11,604 bases of DNA, taken from contig JAKAMR010000078.1 of the NCBI GenBank assembly GCA_021812785.1, forward strand, positions 1 to 11,604, in the 5' to 3' direction. The DNA is from Nitrospirota bacterium. Its GTDB lineage: Bacteria > Nitrospirota > Thermodesulfovibrionia > Thermodesulfovibrionales > JdFR-88. Below, piece by piece: positions 7,493 through 11,604 of this stretch (its first letter is position 1; each line of letters opens with the position of its first letter). The position numbers were made by a program, and so were the translations under genes. The notes under the pieces are model-generated. The model worked only from the letters and a program-made list of their open reading frames with translations, had not been told where the DNA came from and searched no databases.

Positions 7493-7501
7493 TGCTATAA
7501 T
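7493..7501 (+). promoter_or_regulatory. Extended -10 promoter element for the TAXI gene
   Basis: TGCTATAAT is a perfect extended -10 element, identical to the divergent one on the other strand 65 bases away. No clear -35 is seen. Transcription would start near 7508, leaving a leader of about 42 bases, very A-rich, before ATG 7550. Confidence 0.6.
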
Positions 7502-7526
7502 CATGAATAAATTCAAAAAACAAAAC

Positions 7527-7548
7527 AAAAAATTCCCGGGGTTTTTTT
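7527..7548 (+). promoter_or_regulatory. Near-palindrome covering the ribosome-binding site of the TAXI gene
   Basis: Six A, TT, CCCGGG, GT and six T form a 22-bp imperfect palindrome centred on CCCGGG; all positions pair except the two adjacent pairs T/G and T/T. The only Shine-Dalgarno-like sequence of the gene, CGGGG (7537..7541, 8 bases before ATG), is inside it. It could be an operator or could affect ribosome access; both are inference. Confidence 0.35.
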
Positions 7549-7549
7549 C

Positions 7550-8899
7550 ATGAGAAACGATCAGCGGGCCGGCCTGTCCAGGTATCAGTCCATGTTCAAA
7601 GAGACATTCGGGCTTGGCCCGGCGGCCGCGCTCACCTTTCTCGTCTTTGTTATCCTGGCCCTGTTGTTTGCAGTATACTGGTTTTTTCATTCCGCGCCGC
7701 CCTCCACCATTATAATGACCAGCGGTCCACGGGGCAGCATATTCCGGGCAAATGCGGAGAAATATAAAAAGATACTGGCCAGAAGCGGTATCCACCTCAA
7801 TATACTGGCATCCGAAGGGTCGCTCCAAAACCTGACGAGGCTGACTGACCCGTCTTTCAAAGCCGATATAGGGTTTGTCCAGGGCGGAGAGACCGGCGGG
7901 CTGAACATAGCCAATCTCGTGTCATTGGGGAGCCTCTATGATGCCCCCATCCTCATCTTCTATCGAAACGACAAGCCTATCGAATTGATTTCCCGGTTTG
8001 AAGGCATGCGGCTTGCCATAGGCCCGCCGGGCAGCGGAACACGGACCCTGTCTTTGGCCCTGCTGGCCGCAAATGGCATCAGGCCTGGCGGCGCCACACC
8101 GTTTTCAGGCTTGGATGGAGACAAGGCGGTCCAGGCCCTGATCGATGGCGATGTGGACGCGGTATTTTTGATGGGCGATTCCGCCTCCGTGCGGAATATA
8201 AAAAGGCTCATTTACGCCACGGGGGTCCGCATATTCAGCTTCAAGCAGGCAGCCGCATATTCGCGCCGCATAGTGTATCTGAACAAGATGGTCCTTCCTA
8301 TGGGTTCAGTCGATTTTGGGCAAAACATTCCCGAGCACGATGTAGACCTGGTAGGCCCCACTGTTGAGCTCATTGCCAGGAAGGGCCTTCATCCGGCGCT
8401 TACCGACCTGCTTATTGAGGCCTCGCGGGAGATATACGGGTCAGCAAACCTGCTGCGGCACCAGGGCGAGTTCCCGGCCCCCCAGCAGCATGAGTTCACT
8501 CTCAGCAAGGAGGCGGTCCGGTATTACAAATCGGGCGCGAGCTTCCTTTACCGTTCCCTTCCGTTCAGGTTTGCGAGCCTGGCCAATCGCATCCTGGTGG
8601 TCGTTGTGCCTCTTATAGTGGTTTTGATACCTGGGCTTAAGATAATACCCGTGGCCTATCGATGGAGGATAATGATACGCTTTTACCGCTGGTACCGCGC
8701 GTTGATGATATTGGAACATGATATGACAGGGCCCCTGACCGCCAATGACAAAGAGGGACTTCTGAAACGGCTGGACCATCTGGAAGAGTCTGTCGCCAAC
8801 ATGAAAGTGCCAGCCTCCTTTGCCAACCAGTTCTACGGTCTCAGGGAGCATATAGATTTCGTCCGGGACCGGCTGGCCGGCGGCGAGCAGCCATCATGA
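7550..8899 (+). CDS. Membrane-anchored TAXI-family solute-binding protein
   Basis: This 449-residue protein contains a periplasmic binding domain of the TAXI (TRAP-associated extracytoplasmic immunogenic) family at about 51 to 320. Recognisable parts are the opening strand and GPRGSIFRANAEKY, a segment ending in ADIGFVQGG (105 to 113), and the GPPGSGTRTLSLALL stretch (158 to 172) that lines the ligand cleft in this family. Unlike ordinary TAXI receptors, which are secreted, it has an uncleaved-looking N-terminal membrane helix (about 24 to 46) and a second helix (about 345 to 366). About 80 residues follow, at first very basic (YRWRIMIRFYRWYR) and then coiled-coil-like, probably cytoplasmic. 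No TRAP permease (DctQ/DctM-like) gene is next to it. A role as an orphan receptor or sensor, rather than a transporter subunit, is inference; the ligand is unknown. It is transcribed divergently from the efflux operon. Confidence 0.85.
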   Translation: MRNDQRAGLSRYQSMFKETFGLGPAAALTFLVFVILALLFAVYWFFHSAPPSTIIMTSGPRGSIFRANAEKYKKILARSGIHLNILASEGSLQNLTRLTDPSFKADIGFVQGGETGGLNIANLVSLGSLYDAPILIFYRNDKPIELISRFEGMRLAIGPPGSGTRTLSLALLAANGIRPGGATPFSGLDGDKAVQALIDGDVDAVFLMGDSASVRNIKRLIYATGVRIFSFKQAAAYSRRIVYLNKMVLPMGSVDFGQNIPEHDVDLVGPTVELIARKGLHPALTDLLIEASREIYGSANLLRHQGEFPAPQQHEFTLSKEAVRYYKSGASFLYRSLPFRFASLANRILVVVVPLIVVLIPGLKIIPVAYRWRIMIRFYRWYRALMILEHDMTGPLTANDKEGLLKRLDHLEESVANMKVPASFANQFYGLREHIDFVRDRLAGGEQPS

Positions 8900-8971
8900 G
8901 CCCGGCATCGTGAATCATGAGACGGTAAAATAAGATGCGCAACCATTGAGGCATAGCCAGTTACCCGCGTA

Positions 8972-9003
8972 ATTTAGACCGGAGCCCGCCATTTAAACCG
9001 GAG
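8972..9003. repeat. Short direct repeat ATTTARACCGGAG
   Basis: Two 13-bp copies at 8972..8984 and 8991..9003 differ at one base (G or A) and are spaced 19 bp start to start. They lie in the 184-bp gap between the convergent TAXI and M16 genes. The gap holds no gene that I can see and no clear terminator. Confidence 0.5.
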
Positions 9004-9056
9004 AACATGACGGGCCCTGGCAGGCTAACTGGAAACGACGCTCAGTTCCACGCTGA

Positions 9057-9071
9057 CCGGATGGCCTCCGG
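9057..9071. other. Small GC hairpin downstream of the M16 gene
   Basis: CCGGA and TCCGG form a 5-bp stem with a 5-base loop, 12 bases past the M16 stop on the minus strand. There is no T-run after it on either strand. It may stabilise the mRNA end or do nothing. Confidence 0.25.
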
Positions 9072-9083
9072 GGTATATTAAAA

Positions 9084-11604
9084 TTACTTGGGAGCGGGCC
9101 CCCTTATTACCTGGACCATATCGCCCGGACGTATCCATTTTAAAAATGCCCGCTGGATGTCCGCCCCCGTGAGCTTTATATATTTTTTTGCGGCAAGCAC
9201 CGGTTCATCGAGCGGCAGTCCCTTGTCCACACGGTCCAGAAAGCCCCCCGCTATCCGGTCCACACTTGACTCCGCAAGCGGTATCTTGCGCAGCAGCAAG
9301 GCCTTTGTCTGTTCAAGCTGTCCCTCAGGCACCGGGGTTTTCCGCATCTCGCCAAGATCCCTGGACACTATCGAGGACACCTGGGCCACCTTGTCCGGAT
9401 CGCATGCGAAGACGACGAAATAGACTGACCTCTTGCGGCCTGCCTCAAGCACTGAATCCACAAAATACACCAGCCCCATGTTCTCCCTCAAGTCCTGGTA
9501 GAGCTTTGTGGCATAAAATGCGCCGCCAAGGACGCTGTTCCCAAGCTCAAGGGCGTAATAGCCGGGGTCCGCACGCCTAAGACGCAATGTCTGGGCCATA
9601 TAAACGTTGTCCTGCACACGGCTGTCATCAGGGACGGCAAAATAGGAAGGCCGGTTGTTTGGAACCGGCGGAAGATCAGTGGCCGGTTTTGCCCCTTTCG
9701 CGGTCCAGGCTCCGAAATATTTTTCAATAACGCTGCGGACCTCTTCCGGTGAGATCTTGCCGATCACTACTATCGTGGTCATGTCAGGCCTGAAGACATT
9801 TGAATAGTAACTCTTCACATCCTCAAGCGTCAAAGCCGTAACGCTCTGGGGAGTCGCATACCGGAGGCTCGGATCGGTTTTTGGGAACAGGCCTTCCTTG
9901 AGCGCCTGTTGCGCCAGAAAACCGGGGCTTTGTATCTCCCCTTTAAGGGAGGCGGCCGTTTGAGTGCGGAGAATGCTGAACGCACCCGGGGGCAACGCCG
10001 GATGGAGCTCATTTTCCGCAAGCAGCTGGACTCCGCGTGCAAAATGGCCCGGCAGCAGTTCCAGTGAAAAGCTGGTCCCGGCGGACTCGTTCGCACCGAT
10101 ATCGTCCAGGGCCTTCTGGAACTCTATTCTGCCCAGCGAGGTGCTGCCATAGGAGAACAACTGGTCCAATAATGAATTAACCCCATCATGCCCCTTGGGC
10201 GTCTGCATATTGGGATTATTTTTTATTTGTCCATATACACTGACGGTGTTGCTTATGCCCTCGGTTTGCACTATAAGGCGCAGCCCGTTTGGCAAAATGC
10301 TGACAACCGGATGGAGAGTTGAACGAGGCACCTGAAGGCGGGAGAGCGCCTTTGCGGCCCAGACTGGAAGGGTCACATGGGCCGGAGTTTTGATAAGGGT
10401 CTTTTCCGTGCCTCCGAACCCCTTAGATGAAATGGGCTTGCCGGAAACTTGGGGAGTCAGGACCGCATCTATGGATTCTCCCATCCGCAGATACCGTGCA
10501 GCCACCCGGTTTACGTCCTCCACGGTCACTTTCTGTATTGCCTTTATGTCGTCATCCGGGGACTCCCTGCCTTCCACTGCAACTGCCTGGGACCAGCTCG
10601 AGGCAAGCCCGTGGATGGAATTTTTCTCAAACTCGGCGTCAGTCAGCTCATGCAGTTTGGCAGCGGAGACCAGGTCCGCGGATACGCCGTTCTTTACAGC
10701 TGACAGCAGCACCCCCCGCACCTCCGCCAGAAGCTTTTTGCTGTCCCTGCCGGAAGGAAACGCGGCAATGGCGTAACCCATGCCCGCCTTACGGAGGGGA
10801 TCAAGCTCGAACCCAGCAAAGAGCGCCTTCCCCGACGGCACCAGCGAGTAGAGGTCTCCGCGTTCGCTTGAAAGGACATCGGAGAGCACCACGGAGGCCG
10901 CATAATCGGGGCTGTCATAGCCAGGCATCCTAAAGGCTATTGAGACCATGCCGTACGGACGGTCCGTTTTCATGCTTATGAAGGCATGCTTTACCGGCTG
11001 AAGCCTGACGATTGGCCGGGCCGGGAGGGTTTTTGCCTGGATGCCGCCAAAAAGGCCTTTTATTTCTTTCAGGGCAGCAGGGGGTTTTATATCTCCGCAT
11101 ACTATCAAAACAGCATTATTGGGGGCATACCAAGTTTCATGAAAGCGCTTCAGCATGGCGCCCGTAGTTTTGTTAAACGAAGGGCGGGTGCCCAGGGCAT
11201 CATGCTCATAAGGTGTCCCGGAAAACAGGTCTTTAAGAAGCTTCGCGTAAAAAACATATTCCGGGTTGGAGAGGTCCTGAGCCACCTCCTGCTCTATCGC
11301 GCCCCGCTCCTGGGCCCAAAGCTTTTGCGTGTCCAGAATGCCTTTCATACGTATGGCCTCCACATGCAGGGCCACATCGAGGTCCGCAGCGGGCACAGTG
11401 AAGAAAAACTGGGTCACGCCCTGTTGCGTGTCCGCGTCGAAATCGCCGCCCATCTCTTCGGATATCCTGGCCAGTTGGTCTTCCGAGAGCCCCGGGCTCC
11501 CGCGGAACATCATGTGCTCCTGGGCGTGGGCCATGCCGGGAAACCCATCCGGAGCTTCATCCGAGCCAACCTGGTAATTTATGGCCGTGGTCACCAGATC
11601 GGAA
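9084..11604 (-). CDS. M16-family zinc metallopeptidase, two-lobed, N-terminus outside the window
   Basis: The frame is open to the right edge (visible start Ser-Asp-Leu-Val-Thr), so the GTG at 11594 is not the true start; the signal peptide and first strands are missing. About 839 residues are visible. The catalytic lobe has the inverted zinc motif HAQEH (codons at 11514..11528: two His ligands and the Glu base). The third ligand, Glu at 11286..11288, lies in the motif ERGAIEQE, with the supporting Glu at 11307..11309; the spacing matches pitrilysin-type enzymes. A second M16 lobe starts about 428 residues into the visible part (LPNGLRLIV). It lacks HxxEH, as expected for the non-catalytic half, and its RENMGLVY carries the conserved Arg/Tyr pair that closes over substrate. 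Members cut peptides inside a clam-shell chamber. Periplasmic location is likely but the signal is not visible. It is convergent with the TAXI gene and ends with TAA. Confidence 0.93.
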   Translation of the reverse strand, partial: SDLVTTAINYQVGSDEAPDGFPGMAHAQEHMMFRGSPGLSEDQLARISEEMGGDFDADTQQGVTQFFFTVPAADLDVALHVEAIRMKGILDTQKLWAQERGAIEQEVAQDLSNPEYVFYAKLLKDLFSGTPYEHDALGTRPSFNKTTGAMLKRFHETWYAPNNAVLIVCGDIKPPAALKEIKGLFGGIQAKTLPARPIVRLQPVKHAFISMKTDRPYGMVSIAFRMPGYDSPDYAASVVLSDVLSSERGDLYSLVPSGKALFAGFELDPLRKAGMGYAIAAFPSGRDSKKLLAEVRGVLLSAVKNGVSADLVSAAKLHELTDAEFEKNSIHGLASSWSQAVAVEGRESPDDDIKAIQKVTVEDVNRVAARYLRMGESIDAVLTPQVSGKPISSKGFGGTEKTLIKTPAHVTLPVWAAKALSRLQVPRSTLHPVVSILPNGLRLIVQTEGISNTVSVYGQIKNNPNMQTPKGHDGVNSLLDQLFSYGSTSLGRIEFQKALDDIGANESAGTSFSLELLPGHFARGVQLLAENELHPALPPGAFSILRTQTAASLKGEIQSPGFLAQQALKEGLFPKTDPSLRYATPQSVTALTLEDVKSYYSNVFRPDMTTIVVIGKISPEEVRSVIEKYFGAWTAKGAKPATDLPPVPNNRPSYFAVPDDSRVQDNVYMAQTLRLRRADPGYYALELGNSVLGGAFYATKLYQDLRENMGLVYFVDSVLEAGRKRSVYFVVFACDPDKVAQVSSIVSRDLGEMRKTPVPEGQLEQTKALLLRKIPLAESSVDRIAGGFLDRVDKGLPLDEPVLAAKKYIKLTGADIQRAFLKWIRPGDMVQVIRGPAPK

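Noticed and set aside
7445..7828. Minus-strand open frame of 127 codons overlapping the divergent promoter region
   Set aside because: It lies largely antisense to the TAXI gene and crosses both promoters; its translation has no family-like features.
9057..9071. Intrinsic terminator for the M16 or TAXI gene
   Set aside because: The 5-bp hairpin has no T-run after it on either strand; kept only as a weak structural feature.

Overview
The window comes from a diderm (Gram-negative) bacterium with moderately GC-rich coding sequence. An outer-membrane lipoprotein of the Slp family, a complete tripartite RND efflux system with its outer-membrane channel, and a twin-arginine exported protein all require two membranes. 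The taxon cannot be fixed from the sequence. A deltaproteobacterial or Nitrospirota-like origin is only a guess. TGA and TAG/TAA are all used as stops and every visible Trp in the Tat protein is TGG, so the code is standard.

Layout. (1) 2..331, plus: the 3' part of an Slp-family lipoprotein gene, ending in a striking Tyr/Pro-rich tail. It lies in frame 2 and has no start inside the window. (2) 437..1297, plus: a Tat-exported protein of unknown family, cut in two by one in-frame TGA at 857..859. A terminator-like hairpin overlaps its end. (3) 1426..7290, minus: a three-gene tripartite efflux operon in the order outer-membrane factor, membrane fusion protein, RND pump. The first two genes overlap by 4 bp (ATGA) and the last two are 28 bp apart. 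(4) 7291..7549: a divergent control region with two oppositely oriented TGCTATAAT extended -10 elements, a 10-bp palindrome just inside the efflux transcript, and a near-palindrome over the ribosome-binding site of the next gene. (5) 7550..8899, plus: a membrane-anchored TAXI-family solute-binding protein with no TRAP permease genes beside it. (6) 9084..11604, minus: a two-lobed M16 zinc peptidase with a complete active site; its N-terminus lies outside the window.

How they relate. Nearly everything acts in the cell envelope: efflux across both membranes, solute sensing or capture in the periplasm, proteolysis, an outer-membrane lipoprotein and a Tat-exported protein. The efflux operon and the TAXI gene share a divergent promoter region, so they may be co-regulated. 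No regulator gene is visible. I see no mobile element, CRISPR array, tRNA or rRNA. The observations most worth checking are the TGA-split Tat gene, the T10 homopolymer at the 5' end of the efflux operon, the orphan TAXI protein and the divergent promoter/operator architecture. I did not find a clearly new multi-gene system.
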